Origin: Desertimonas flava
GTDB taxonomy: Bacteria; Actinomycetota; Acidimicrobiia; Acidimicrobiales; Ilumatobacteraceae
NCBI RefSeq assembly: GCF_003426815.1
Contig: NZ_QKYK01000001.1
Location: 186,001 to 250,000 of the forward strand
Length of the DNA: 64,000 bases
Direction of reading: 5' to 3'
The notes below the pieces were generated by a model. It was not told where the DNA came from, ran no database searches, and saw nothing but the letters and a program-made list of their open reading frames with translations. This document shows, in pieces, positions 41,105 through 50,042 of the stretch (positions are counted from its first letter, which is position 1; each line of letters begins with the position of its first letter). Position numbers and translations under genes: made by a program.

Positions 41105-42028
41105 ATGCCGCTTCACCGACTGACGGGCATCACGCTCGGCGTACCGAACGTGGAAACCACAGCTGCCTACTACACCGAGTTCGGTCTCACGCCCCGTGAT
41201 GGATCGCGCAGCTTTTCGACAGTCGACGGCGGAGAACAGTTGACGCTCGCGACCAGCGATCGCCGCCGCCTCCTCGACCTCCGAATCGGGGTCGACGACA
41301 CTGATGATCTCGACCGCATCGCGTCGTCGTTGGCGAAGCTCGACCTGGCACCGGAGCGTCGTGCGTCGTCGCTCGTCACATTCGACCCGGGCACCGAAGT
41401 CCGCGTGACGATTGAGATCGCACCGCGGCTCGTCTCGAACCCGACACCGGCACCCGGGTACAACGCGCCGGGAGACTCGGTCCGCGTCAACGTGCGCGCG
41501 CCGGGGATTCTCCGGAAGTCGCCCGTGAAGCCGCGAAAGCTCGGGCACGTCGTACTTGGCTCCACCGATCAGGAGGCTTCCCAGCGATTCTTCATCGAGG
41601 GCATCGGATTCAAGGTCAGTGACACGGTTCCGGGGCTGGCTGCCTTCATGCGTTGCTCGACAGATCACCACAACGTGCTCGTGCAGCAGGCACCCGTGTC
41701 GTTCCTGCATCACACCTCATGGCAGGTCGACGACGTCGACGAGGTCGGCCGAGGGGCCAGCGCGATGCTGGAGGTTGACCCCGATCGGCATGTCTGGGGC
41801 CTCGGTCGACACCACATCGGGTCCAACTTCTTCTGGTACTTGAAGGACCCGGCAGGCAACTTCTCCGAGTACTACTCAGACCTGGACTGCATCGTCGAGG
41901 ACGACCTTTGGACGCCCGGAGCCTGGGAAGGCGCCAAGGGCCTCTACAACTGGGGCCCACCTCCGCCACCGTCATTCCTGGCACCTCAAGACCTCGCGGC
42001 GCTCATGACAGGAGCGCACTCGAAGTGA
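41105..42028 (+). CDS. Extradiol (type I) dioxygenase-like VOC protein
   Basis: 307 residues, two VOC modules. The C-terminal module carries a 2-His-1-Glu iron site: His in KLGHVVLGSTDQEASQRFF, His in FLHHTSWQVDDVDEV, Glu in PAGNFSEYYSDLDCIVEDDL. The first module (RLTGITLGVPNVETTAAYY) lacks the ligands, as usual. Homologues cleave catechols next to the diol (meta cleavage). The gene lies 20 bp after the FAH gene and 22 bp before the ligase gene. Substrate likely a substituted catechol, but not deducible. Confidence 0.85.
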   Translation: MPLHRLTGITLGVPNVETTAAYYTEFGLTPRDGSRSFSTVDGGEQLTLATSDRRRLLDLRIGVDDTDDLDRIASSLAKLDLAPERRASSLVTFDPGTEVRVTIEIAPRLVSNPTPAPGYNAPGDSVRVNVRAPGILRKSPVKPRKLGHVVLGSTDQEASQRFFIEGIGFKVSDTVPGLAAFMRCSTDHHNVLVQQAPVSFLHHTSWQVDDVDEVGRGASAMLEVDPDRHVWGLGRHHIGSNFFWYLKDPAGNFSEYYSDLDCIVEDDLWTPGAWEGAKGLYNWGPPPPPSFLAPQDLAALMTGAHSK

Positions 42029-42050
42029 CTGGGCCACCGATGGCGAGCGG

Positions 42051-44057
42051 GTGCTGCTTCCGATCCGCATCGATGAAGGCGTGCCAGCCGTGACGCGGCT
42101 GGAAGACTTCCGTCAGTTCGTTGCGCGCCGACACCGCGTCTCGGTGTCCAGCTACGACGAACTGCATTCGTGGTCGGTTGAGCATCCCGACCACTTCTGG
42201 GAGTCGGTGTGGGAGTTCGGCGGCGTTCGATGCTCACGGCCCCCCGACACGGTGCTGGACAGTCACGCGATGCCCGGCGCGCGCTGGTTCGAGGGAGCTC
42301 GGCTGAACTACGTCGACACCGTTCTCGCGCATCGCGACAAGCCCGGGCCGGCAGTGATCTCCGTCAGTGAGGACGGCTCGCGCGCTGAGGTCTCCTGGGA
42401 GCAGCTCGCGGACCAAGTCGTGGCGGTTGCCGTGTGGCTCCGGACACAGGGAGTAGCGTCAGGCGACCGTGTGGTCGGCTATGTGACCAACTCTGCCGAG
42501 ACCATCATTGCCTTCCTCGCCACTGCCGCCGTCGGTGCCACGTGGGCTTGCTGCGCACCCGACTATGGCGCCAGGGCAGCACGTGACAGGCTTGCCCAGC
42601 TGGAGCCGACAGTGCTCGTTGCAGTGGCGAGCTACCGATTCGGAGGTCGCGTTCACGATCGACGCAAGGAGGTCTCTGAGCTTGCCGGGCTGCTGGGCGT
42701 TCGCGCAGTCGTCGGTGTCGAACGAGACGGTCTTCGGCTCGCCCAAACCGACCTGACGGCCCCGTTGTTCGCTTGGGAGGACATCACAGCAACTGCCCCC
42801 ATTGACTCGTTCACCACCGTGCAGGTTCCGAGCGACCACCCGCTCTGGGTGCTGTTCACTTCCGGGACGACGGGGAAGCCCAAGGGAATAGTGCATGGCC
42901 ACGCCGGCGTTGTCGTCACCCATCTTGCCCTGCTCGGCCTGCACCAGGACCTGGGCGTTGGCGAGAACTTGTTCTGGCATACGACCACGAACTGGATGCT
43001 GTGGAACGTCGTGGTCGGCGCGCTGTTGACCGGCGCGACCACGGTGACCTACGAGGGCAGTCCGGTCCATCCGGGTCCTGAAAGGCTCTGGCAACTGGTT
43101 GAGTCCGAGCGAGTGACGGTGTTCGGCACGAGCCCGGGACACCTTCAGCTCTGCCGCGATGAGGGCATCAAGCCGGGGCGCGACTTCGAGCTGCTTCACC
43201 TCCGTCGCATCGCCGTCACGGGAGCGCCCGCCGCACCCAGCATCTTCCAGTGGGTCAGCGAAGCCGTCTCCACGACAGCGCCGCTCGACTCGATCTCGGG
43301 TGGCACTGACGTTGTCGGAGCCTTCCTGGGCGGGGCGCCGGGAGTCGATGCCGCGCCGGGCCGTCTCGCCGCTGCCGTTCTCGGAGTTGCCGCTGAGGCG
43401 TGGGACGACTCTGGGCGTGCCGTCATCGACGAGGTCGGCGAGCTGGTGATCACCCGTCCCATGCCGTCCATGCCGATCGGCTTCCTGAACGACGCCGACG
43501 GATCCGACTACGCGGCCGCATACTTCGCCACGTTCCCAGGGGTCTGGCGCCACGGCGACTGGGTCACCCGACACTCGGACGGTGGGTGGACGGTGCACGG
43601 CCGGTCGGACTCGACATTGAACCGTCACGGCGTGCGACTGGGATCCGCCGATCTCTACGACGTCGTCGAATCCGACGAAGCCGTTGCCGAGGCCCTGGTG
43701 CTGGGTGTGGAGCGGCCGGACGGCTCCTACCGGATGCCGATGTTCCTGGTGCCAACGCTCGGCGGGCGCATCGACGATGCCGTCATCGCACGCTTGCGGG
43801 AGCGGCTGCGCGAGGTGTCACCTCGTCATGTCCCGGACGAGTTCCATGTGGTCTCGGGCATTCCGCACACCCGAACCGGCAAGAAGCTGGAGGTGCCGCT
43901 GAAGCGGGTCATGCAGGGAGCTCCTGCCGATTCAGTACTCAGCCCCGACGCCGTGGACGACCCGGCATTGCTCGATCAGTTCCGGACCTTGGCCGCCTCC
44001 TGGGACGAACAGGAGGCACGAGGCGCCATGACGAATACCGCTCGGACGAGCCGATGA
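42051..44057 (+). CDS. Acetoacetate-CoA ligase-like acyl-CoA synthetase
   Basis: 668 residues from GTG 42051; no other in-frame start precedes it. N-terminal AACS-type region (VTRLEDFRQFVARRHRVSVS, PDHFWESVWEFGGV), then ANL motifs: VLFTSGTTGKPKGIVHG (AMP-binding), SISGGTDVVGAF, GDWVTRHSDGGWTVHGRSDS and the C-terminal catalytic Lys in HTRTGKKLEVPLKRVM. Overall matches acetoacetyl-CoA synthetases, which activate beta-keto acids with ATP. In this cluster it probably activates an acid released by FAH or hydrolase action. Confidence 0.9.
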   Translation: MLLPIRIDEGVPAVTRLEDFRQFVARRHRVSVSSYDELHSWSVEHPDHFWESVWEFGGVRCSRPPDTVLDSHAMPGARWFEGARLNYVDTVLAHRDKPGPAVISVSEDGSRAEVSWEQLADQVVAVAVWLRTQGVASGDRVVGYVTNSAETIIAFLATAAVGATWACCAPDYGARAARDRLAQLEPTVLVAVASYRFGGRVHDRRKEVSELAGLLGVRAVVGVERDGLRLAQTDLTAPLFAWEDITATAPIDSFTTVQVPSDHPLWVLFTSGTTGKPKGIVHGHAGVVVTHLALLGLHQDLGVGENLFWHTTTNWMLWNVVVGALLTGATTVTYEGSPVHPGPERLWQLVESERVTVFGTSPGHLQLCRDEGIKPGRDFELLHLRRIAVTGAPAAPSIFQWVSEAVSTTAPLDSISGGTDVVGAFLGGAPGVDAAPGRLAAAVLGVAAEAWDDSGRAVIDEVGELVITRPMPSMPIGFLNDADGSDYAAAYFATFPGVWRHGDWVTRHSDGGWTVHGRSDSTLNRHGVRLGSADLYDVVESDEAVAEALVLGVERPDGSYRMPMFLVPTLGGRIDDAVIARLRERLREVSPRHVPDEFHVVSGIPHTRTGKKLEVPLKRVMQGAPADSVLSPDAVDDPALLDQFRTLAASWDEQEARGAMTNTARTSR

Positions 44058-44097
44058 CAGCAGCCATCCGGCCACCCTCGGACAAGGGAGCACCCCG

Positions 44098-44460
44098 ATG
44101 ACGATTGCCTATGTCGTCACCTTTTCGTTCACTCCGGAAGTGGAGGAACATGACGTCGACACCGCGGCGCGCGAGCTCCGAACGATCGCCGGCCGGCACG
44201 AGGGCGTTCTCCTGTACCACTGCGGCCGCGACCTCGCGCTCGCGCCTGGTACGGCGGACTTCGCGATCGTCGCGATCTTTGCCTCCACCGACGCCCTGAG
44301 CGCCTACCAGTCCGATCCGGAGCACGTTGCTGTGGTCGCCCGCCTCAAGCCGGCGGTCGCTGCCAGGTCTGCGGTCCAGTTCGAGATCGACGATGTCGAT
44401 GCCGTGCAGTCCGAGAGCCAATCCACCGTGGATGAACAACAAGAAGGGCGGGCGCAGTGA
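44098..44460 (+). CDS. Dabb-type (stress-responsive A/B barrel) small protein
   Basis: 120 residues. MTIAYVVTFSFTPEVEEHDV, GRHEGVLLYHCGRDLALAPG, FAIVAIFASTDALSAYQSDP and HVAVVARLKPAVAARSAVQF show the ferredoxin-like alpha/beta barrel of Dabb or ABM proteins, with YQSDPEHVAV as the usual core. The Gln/Glu-rich tail is disordered. Such proteins act as small cyclases, heme-independent oxygenases or muconolactone isomerase-like enzymes. The stop overlaps the SDR start (ATGA-like coupling, 4 bp). Confidence 0.75.
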   Translation: MTIAYVVTFSFTPEVEEHDVDTAARELRTIAGRHEGVLLYHCGRDLALAPGTADFAIVAIFASTDALSAYQSDPEHVAVVARLKPAVAARSAVQFEIDDVDAVQSESQSTVDEQQEGRAQ

Positions 44461-45167
44461 CGTCTCAGCACATCGTAATCATCGGAGGGACCAGTGGGAT
44501 CGGGAAGGAGATCGCTCGTGAGGGCCTTCGACGAGGCTCGACAGTCACGATTGCCGGCGCGAACGAGGACAAGGCGCGCCAGGTGGCCCGCGCGCTCGGC
44601 CCGGAGGCACGAAGTGGGCGCTGCGATCTCTGCGATCCCGCCTCCATCCAACAGTTCTTCTCCGAGATCGCCAGCATCGATCACCTGGTCCTCACGGCGC
44701 TCAAACGCGACTTCAACACCTTGGCCGGATATCAACCGGACACCAGTTCTGAGACCCTCCTCATGAAGACCGTCGGCTACGTCGCCGCCGTCCATCACGC
44801 AATGCCCGCGCTCACCGACGCGTCGTCGGTCCTGCTCTTCGGCGGAGCGTCGGCGTGGCGGCCAGTCCCCGGATCGACCACGATCACGATGGCGAATGCT
44901 GCTGTCCTGGGCATGACACGCACCCTCGCGATCGAGGCCGCGCCGACCCGAGTCAACGCCATCACGCCGGGCCTTGTCCGGGGCACCCCTGCAACAGATG
45001 ATGCGGACGAGATCCGTCGTGCGGTGTTCGAGCAGCTTCGGAGCAAGCTCCCGGGCCAGCGTCTCCCGCACGTGGATGATGTCGTCATGGCTGCCTTCAT
45101 GTTGATGGACAACCCCGGCATCAATGCCGAAAACCTAGTAGTCGACGGTGGAATGAGTGTGATCTAG
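44457..45167 (+). CDS. SDR-family protein with degenerate catalytic Tyr/Lys
   Basis: 236 residues starting at GTG 44457. The dinucleotide motif GGTSGIGKEIA and the C-terminal VNAITPGLVRGTP, DNPGINAENLVVDGGMSVI are standard for short-chain dehydrogenases. However, where SDRs have YxxxK before AAV/LxG, this one reads STTITMANAAVLGMT, so both Tyr and Lys are replaced (Ile and Asn). It may be inactive as a classical reductase, or use another mechanism. Coupled to the Dabb gene. Confidence 0.85.
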   Translation: MTSQHIVIIGGTSGIGKEIAREGLRRGSTVTIAGANEDKARQVARALGPEARSGRCDLCDPASIQQFFSEIASIDHLVLTALKRDFNTLAGYQPDTSSETLLMKTVGYVAAVHHAMPALTDASSVLLFGGASAWRPVPGSTTITMANAAVLGMTRTLAIEAAPTRVNAITPGLVRGTPATDDADEIRRAVFEQLRSKLPGQRLPHVDDVVMAAFMLMDNPGINAENLVVDGGMSVI

Positions 45168-45233
45168 GTTCGATCGCATTGTGGTGTTGGATCTGCCATC
45201 ACGCAAGCAAAGAGAAGAGAACGGCCTCGCCCC

Positions 45234-46178
45234 ATGAGAGATGAACTTCCCACGATCTTCAATTCGCCCGATCGAGTTGAGAGCAACTTCTACGACGTTG
45301 ACGGGTACCGGACACACGTGTGGGAGGCGGGTGCGCCGAGTGGCTCCCATCTCGTGCTCGTGCACGGCGCAGCGGGTCAAATCGGCATGGGAGCGGACCG
45401 CTGGTACCCCAACATCATTCCGTTGTCCGAGACCTTCAGAGTCCACGCGATCGACGAGCTTGGACATGGTGATACCGATGCGCCCCTGGACCGTTCGCTG
45501 CTGGCGATGGTACGCGAGCGTGCGGACCACGTTGCGGCATTCATCGAGCAGCTGGACGTCGGGCCCGTGCATCTTGTCGGCCAATCGCAAGGAGGCTGGA
45601 TCGCGGGTTACATCGCCATTCAGCGACCCGAATTGGTCGAACGCCTCATTCTGGTCGACAGCGCCAGCATGGCCGGCGCATCTCTGGGCGGAGACCGCGG
45701 GAACCCCGACTATTTCAAGCGGGTCTTCAAGCCCGGAACGATGATCCCCAAGTTCGACCTGACCACTCGCGACGGCATCCGCAGTCAGATCGCCCCGTTC
45801 ATGTTCGACCCGTCGATGATCATCGATCCCTGGCTGGACCGACTGGAGCGGTTGTCCAAGCGATGGAACGAGATGTACATGACGATGATCGAGGAGTTCT
45901 GGTCCGACGCCGAGCATGCCCGCGCACGGATCCAAGCGATGTATTCCATCGATGGCACTCACATCAGCGAGCTGGCACACACCATTTCCCGTCCGACTCT
46001 TGTCCTCTGGGGAAAGCAGTCCAACAAGGATCTCGAGCATGGACTCGAGCTGTACAAGAAGATCCCCCGCGCGCAGATGCACATTCTCGACGAAGCGAAC
46101 CACTTTCTCTGGCTGGACCAACCCCACGTCTTCAACGCTTTGGTGCGTTGGTATCTCACGGAGAAAGACATCGGGTGA
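45234..46178 (+). CDS. Alpha/beta hydrolase (meta-cleavage product hydrolase-like)
   Basis: 314 residues from ATG 45234. Oxyanion-hole region VLVHGAAGQIGMG, nucleophile elbow LVGQSQGGWIAGYIAI (Ser), catalytic Asp near TLVLWGKQSNKDLEHGL and His in LDEANHFLWLDQPHVFN. The arrangement matches C-C hydrolases that split ring-fission products. It lies in a cluster with an extradiol dioxygenase, fitting that role. 160 bp separate it from the transporter genes; a separate transcript for these is possible. Confidence 0.85.
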   Translation: MRDELPTIFNSPDRVESNFYDVDGYRTHVWEAGAPSGSHLVLVHGAAGQIGMGADRWYPNIIPLSETFRVHAIDELGHGDTDAPLDRSLLAMVRERADHVAAFIEQLDVGPVHLVGQSQGGWIAGYIAIQRPELVERLILVDSASMAGASLGGDRGNPDYFKRVFKPGTMIPKFDLTTRDGIRSQIAPFMFDPSMIIDPWLDRLERLSKRWNEMYMTMIEEFWSDAEHARARIQAMYSIDGTHISELAHTISRPTLVLWGKQSNKDLEHGLELYKKIPRAQMHILDEANHFLWLDQPHVFNALVRWYLTEKDIG

Positions 46179-46338
46179 CCGGCGTGTTGCTGGTCCGGAA
46201 CGGCTCAAGGGAGGGAATGGATGCAGGATACCCAAGTTACAAATGACATCTAGGACGGAACTAGTTATCCGGCTCGCGGCATGGACTCCCACCGGTCGCG
46301 GCGGTACAGACGACCAACAACAGTGAGGATCAAACAAC

Positions 46339-48012
46339 ATGAAGATGAGAAGATTGTCGGCGTCGGTCGCAGCACGTATCGCTGCGGTCCTCGTCGTGGG
46401 ACTCGGGGCCGCGGCATGGACCGGTTCCGCCGCCGCGAACGTACGTACGCCGAACTCCGACGAACCGATCGTCGTGGGTATCGGTGAGGACGCGACGTCA
46501 CTCGATCCAGCCGCAGTGGAGGCTGGATCGATCAGTGCTGCCGTGGTGTTCCACGTCTACGATCGCTTGATCGAGGTGGGGCCCTCCGGTCCCGAACTCC
46601 TCCCGGCCCTGGCGACCGAGGTTCCGACGGTCGAGAACGGCGGAGTCTCCGAGGACGGCCTGACGTACACCTTCAACCTGCGCGACGATGCGAAGTTCCA
46701 CGACGGCTCGGACGTCACGGCTGATGATGTCGTCTATTCGTGGGAACGAGTGATGACGATGAACCTGCCGGGATCGATGGCCGAGACCTTCCAGGGGATC
46801 GACGAGGTCAGCGCACTGGATGACCGCACCGTGCAGGTCACGCTCAAGGAGAGGGACGGCACGTTCCTCTACAACGTGGTCCTGACCGAAGCAGCCAGCA
46901 TCGTCAACGCCGATGTCGTCGAGGTGAACGGCGGGGTGGCGGCGGACACGCCCAATGAGTACATGGCGCAGAACGAGGCCGGGAGCGGACCGTACAGCCT
47001 TGCGAGTTGGGAACGCGGGGAGCGCCTCACGTTCGACATCAACGAGGAGTACTGGGGCAGTGTCGCAACGAACCCGACCCGTTGGGAGATCTCGACCGAC
47101 CTCTCCGTGACGCAACTGGGTCTGCGTTCGGGCGACTATGACATCATCACGGCGAGCCCCGCGACCGCGGAGGCATTGAGGGGTACTGAAGGCGTGGTCA
47201 TCGAGGACGACGTTCCAGGTCTGACCATCTCGCTGATCGGGTTCAACCTTGACATCCCGCTGGATGACCTTCCGGACGGTGACGATATTCCCGCTGACTT
47301 CTTCCACGACAAGCGGGTTCGACAGGCCTTCAACTACTCGTTTGACTACGACGCCTTCCGAGAAGGGCAGCTAGGTGGCGCCGCCATGAGGCCGAGCTTC
47401 ATCATTCCTCAGAGCCTCTTCGGGTACGACCCTGACGCGCCGATCTACGACTACGACCCCGCAGAGGCAGAGCGGTTGTTCCGCGAAACCGGGTGGTGGG
47501 ACAAGGGTTTCACCCTTTCGATCATCGCTGAGGCAGGCAACAGCTTCGAGGTGCAGGCCCTGCTCCTGAAGGACGGCATCGAGGCGTTGAACCCGAACTT
47601 CCACATCAACGTTCTCGCCCTGCCAGAGGCGCGATTCGACGAGCTCGCGACGGCGCAACCGATCCAGGCCGCGATGTGGTCCTGGGCGATGCCCGACTTC
47701 ACCGATCCAGACGGCTACTTCAGGGACTCCGTACATCCGACCGACACGAGGCTGCCGTCGAACCTCGGCGCTGGATACAGCGACCCGGAGGACATCGCCG
47801 CGAAGATCGAAGCGGCGAGGGTCGAGCCTGATTCAGAGGTGAGAGCCGAGCTCTACGCTGAGTTGCAGCGCATCATGTACGACGAGGCGCCGGCGATTCT
47901 GACGGCTCAGTGGAACAACATCGTGATTTACCGCGAGTCGCTGCAGAACGTCGTCTCTAACCCCATGTGGCCTCGGCTCAACCTCCGTATCAACCTCTAC
48001 AGCAAGAGCTGA
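46339..48012 (+). CDS. ABC transporter substrate-binding protein (family 5)
   Basis: 557 residues. Signal peptide: basic MKMRRLSASVAAR, hydrophobic IAAVLVVGLGAAAWTG, cleavage after SAAAN. There is no lipobox Cys, unusual for a Gram-positive-type SBP, suggesting a periplasmic or differently anchored protein. SBP_bac_5 features: VVGIGEDATSLDPAAVEAGS, FNLRDDAKFHDGSDVTADDV, YSWERVMTMNLPGSMAET, DKRVRQAFNYSFDYDAFREG. Family 5 SBPs bind oligopeptides, nickel, or small catabolites. It opens the Dpp/Opp-type import genes and probably captures the substrate of the upstream pathway. Confidence 0.9.
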   Translation: MKMRRLSASVAARIAAVLVVGLGAAAWTGSAAANVRTPNSDEPIVVGIGEDATSLDPAAVEAGSISAAVVFHVYDRLIEVGPSGPELLPALATEVPTVENGGVSEDGLTYTFNLRDDAKFHDGSDVTADDVVYSWERVMTMNLPGSMAETFQGIDEVSALDDRTVQVTLKERDGTFLYNVVLTEAASIVNADVVEVNGGVAADTPNEYMAQNEAGSGPYSLASWERGERLTFDINEEYWGSVATNPTRWEISTDLSVTQLGLRSGDYDIITASPATAEALRGTEGVVIEDDVPGLTISLIGFNLDIPLDDLPDGDDIPADFFHDKRVRQAFNYSFDYDAFREGQLGGAAMRPSFIIPQSLFGYDPDAPIYDYDPAEAERLFRETGWWDKGFTLSIIAEAGNSFEVQALLLKDGIEALNPNFHINVLALPEARFDELATAQPIQAAMWSWAMPDFTDPDGYFRDSVHPTDTRLPSNLGAGYSDPEDIAAKIEAARVEPDSEVRAELYAELQRIMYDEAPAILTAQWNNIVIYRESLQNVVSNPMWPRLNLRINLYSKS

Positions 48013-48027
48013 CGACAGCGACAGTAG

Positions 48028-49041
48028 ATGAAACTCCGCGACTATGTACTGCGCCGATTTCTGGTATTGCCGCTGCTCATTGTGGTCGCGACGATCGTGG
48101 TCTTCTCCCTCATTCGCGTGGGCGGATCACCGATCGCTTCCTACATCGAGCCCGGAATGTCTCCAGAAGAGGTGCAGCGCGTCGAGGAGAGGTTGGGGGC
48201 AGACAAGCCACTCCCTGTGCAGTACTTCGCGTGGGTGAACGGAGTACTGCACGGGGATCTGGGATGGTCGTCGACGTCGAACGCACCGGTCGCCGACGTC
48301 TTCTTGAAAAAGGCGACCGCGACCTTCGAACTGGCCATCCTGGCGGCTGTATTGGCTGTCGCAGCAGGCATCGCAGCGGGCACGTTCGCCGCCCGCCACC
48401 GAAACCGTTGGCCAGACCACCTGACCCGCGTCCTGGCGGTGAGTGGAGCCAGCATGCCGACGTTCTGGTTCGGCCTGATGGTGCTCACCATCTTCTGGGC
48501 AGGCCTCAACTGGTTTCCGGTGGGACGATCAGATCCGACGATCTGGTCGACAATGAACCACCCGACCGGGTTCTACACGGTCGACGCCCTGCTCGCGGGC
48601 AGCTGGACTGCGTTCCGAGATGCCATCTGGCATGTCATCCTGCCTGCGCTGGTCTTGGGCTACACCGCCACCGCCATCATCGCGCGCATGATGCGGACCG
48701 CCATGGTGGAGGAGCTGAAGCGCGACTATGTCGACGCGGCGCGCGCGAAGGGCTTGCCTGAGCGGGTGGTGGTTCGGAGCCACGTGCGCCGTAACGCGCT
48801 CATCCCCACCATCACCGTGATCGGGCTGCTCTTCGGGACCTTGATCGAGGGCGCAGTGGTCGTGGAGATCATCTTCCAGTGGCCCGGTCTGGGCAGCTGG
48901 TTGGCGGAAGCTGTGCTCAACGGTGATCAGGCATCGACGATGGCGTTCGTGTTGTTCGCCGCTGTGCTCTTCCTCGTTCTCAATCTCGTCGTCGACGTGA
49001 TGTACGCGCACTTCGACCGACGTGTCGAGCTGGGAGACTGA
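48028..49041 (+). CDS. ABC transporter permease (DppB type)
   Basis: 337 residues with six predicted membrane segments, starting YVLRRFLVLPLLIVVATIVV. The extended periplasmic loop contains MSPEEVQRVEERLGADKPLP, typical of DppB/OppB. The EAA-type cytoplasmic motif is RDYVDAARAKGLPERVVVRS. C-terminal helices include MAFVLFAAVLFLVLNLVVDV. Forms a heterodimeric channel with the next gene product. 15 bp after the SBP gene. Confidence 0.9.
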   Translation: MKLRDYVLRRFLVLPLLIVVATIVVFSLIRVGGSPIASYIEPGMSPEEVQRVEERLGADKPLPVQYFAWVNGVLHGDLGWSSTSNAPVADVFLKKATATFELAILAAVLAVAAGIAAGTFAARHRNRWPDHLTRVLAVSGASMPTFWFGLMVLTIFWAGLNWFPVGRSDPTIWSTMNHPTGFYTVDALLAGSWTAFRDAIWHVILPALVLGYTATAIIARMMRTAMVEELKRDYVDAARAKGLPERVVVRSHVRRNALIPTITVIGLLFGTLIEGAVVVEIIFQWPGLGSWLAEAVLNGDQASTMAFVLFAAVLFLVLNLVVDVMYAHFDRRVELGD

Positions 49042-49042
49042 T

Positions 49043-49960
49043 ATGGACACGATGGACGTCGCAGGCGCGTCCAGCTATGAGAGCTCGAACTTGGCCGTGC
49101 GAGCCCGTCGCGCGGGTTCGCTGATGGTGCGACTGCTGTTCAATCCAACCGCCGCTGCAGGTGTCGTCGTCATTGCCCTGATCTTGGGGATGGCCATCCT
49201 CGCGCCGCTCCTCGTTGCGCCCAATACGCCCGACGCCTATCAGATGCCCCGAGACTGGGGTCTCGTCAACGCACCGCCGGGCACATCAGGACATCTGCTC
49301 GGTACGACATCCACCGGCGCGGACGTTCTCTACGGCGTCGTGTGGGGTGCGCGGATGTCCGTCCGACTGTCATTGATCGTCGTCGGGCTGTCGGTGGCGA
49401 TCGGGGTCGTTGTGGGAAGCCTCGCGGGAGTCCTGGGGGGCAAGGTCGACGAGCTGGTCATGCGTCTGGTGGACATCTTCATGGCCGTACCAGAGCTGCT
49501 CTTTCCTCTGGCGATCGCTGCCGCGCTCGGTCCGTCGCTCACCAACATCACCATCGCTCTCGCGTGCGTGCTGTGGACCAAATATGCGCGGATCGTCCGC
49601 GCCGAGATCCTACGAGTCCGGGAGAGCACGTACGTGGAAGCGGCGACGGCACTCGGGGACACGCGGTTCTCGATCTTCCGGAGAGACATCCTGCCCAACT
49701 CGTTGACACCCCTGACCGTGCAGTCGACGCTTGACATGGGGCGCGTGGTCCTCATGGGCGCGACGCTGAGCTTCATCGGGCTCGCAGAGGCCGGCCTCGC
49801 CGAATGGGGAACGCTCGTGAGCCAAGGGCGAGACGGAATCGCCGCTGGGCACTGGTGGACCGCGACGTTCCCCGGCCTGCTGATCTTCTTGTGGGCGCTC
49901 GCCTTCAACCTGGTGGGTGACGGTCTACGTGACGTTCTCGACCCGAGGACCCAGGACTGA
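49043..49960 (+). CDS. ABC transporter permease (DppC type)
   Basis: 305 residues from ATG 49043, one base after the previous stop (49039-49041). Membrane helices start at AAGVVVIALILGMAILAPLL. LLGTTSTGADVLYGVVWGAR is the DppC/OppC periplasmic signature, and the EAA motif is STYVEAATALGDTRFSIFRR. It pairs with the DppB-type permease. The stop overlaps an ATG (49960) that opens the ATPase gene in a different frame from most of that gene. Confidence 0.9.
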   Translation: MDTMDVAGASSYESSNLAVRARRAGSLMVRLLFNPTAAAGVVVIALILGMAILAPLLVAPNTPDAYQMPRDWGLVNAPPGTSGHLLGTTSTGADVLYGVVWGARMSVRLSLIVVGLSVAIGVVVGSLAGVLGGKVDELVMRLVDIFMAVPELLFPLAIAAALGPSLTNITIALACVLWTKYARIVRAEILRVRESTYVEAATALGDTRFSIFRRDILPNSLTPLTVQSTLDMGRVVLMGATLSFIGLAEAGLAEWGTLVSQGRDGIAAGHWWTATFPGLLIFLWALAFNLVGDGLRDVLDPRTQD

Positions 49961-50042
49961 TGGCGATCCCGCAACCTGAACCCTGCCTCGCTCCACCGGC
50001 ACGCCGGTCATCCAGGTCCGTGACCTGCAGATCCACTTCCGG

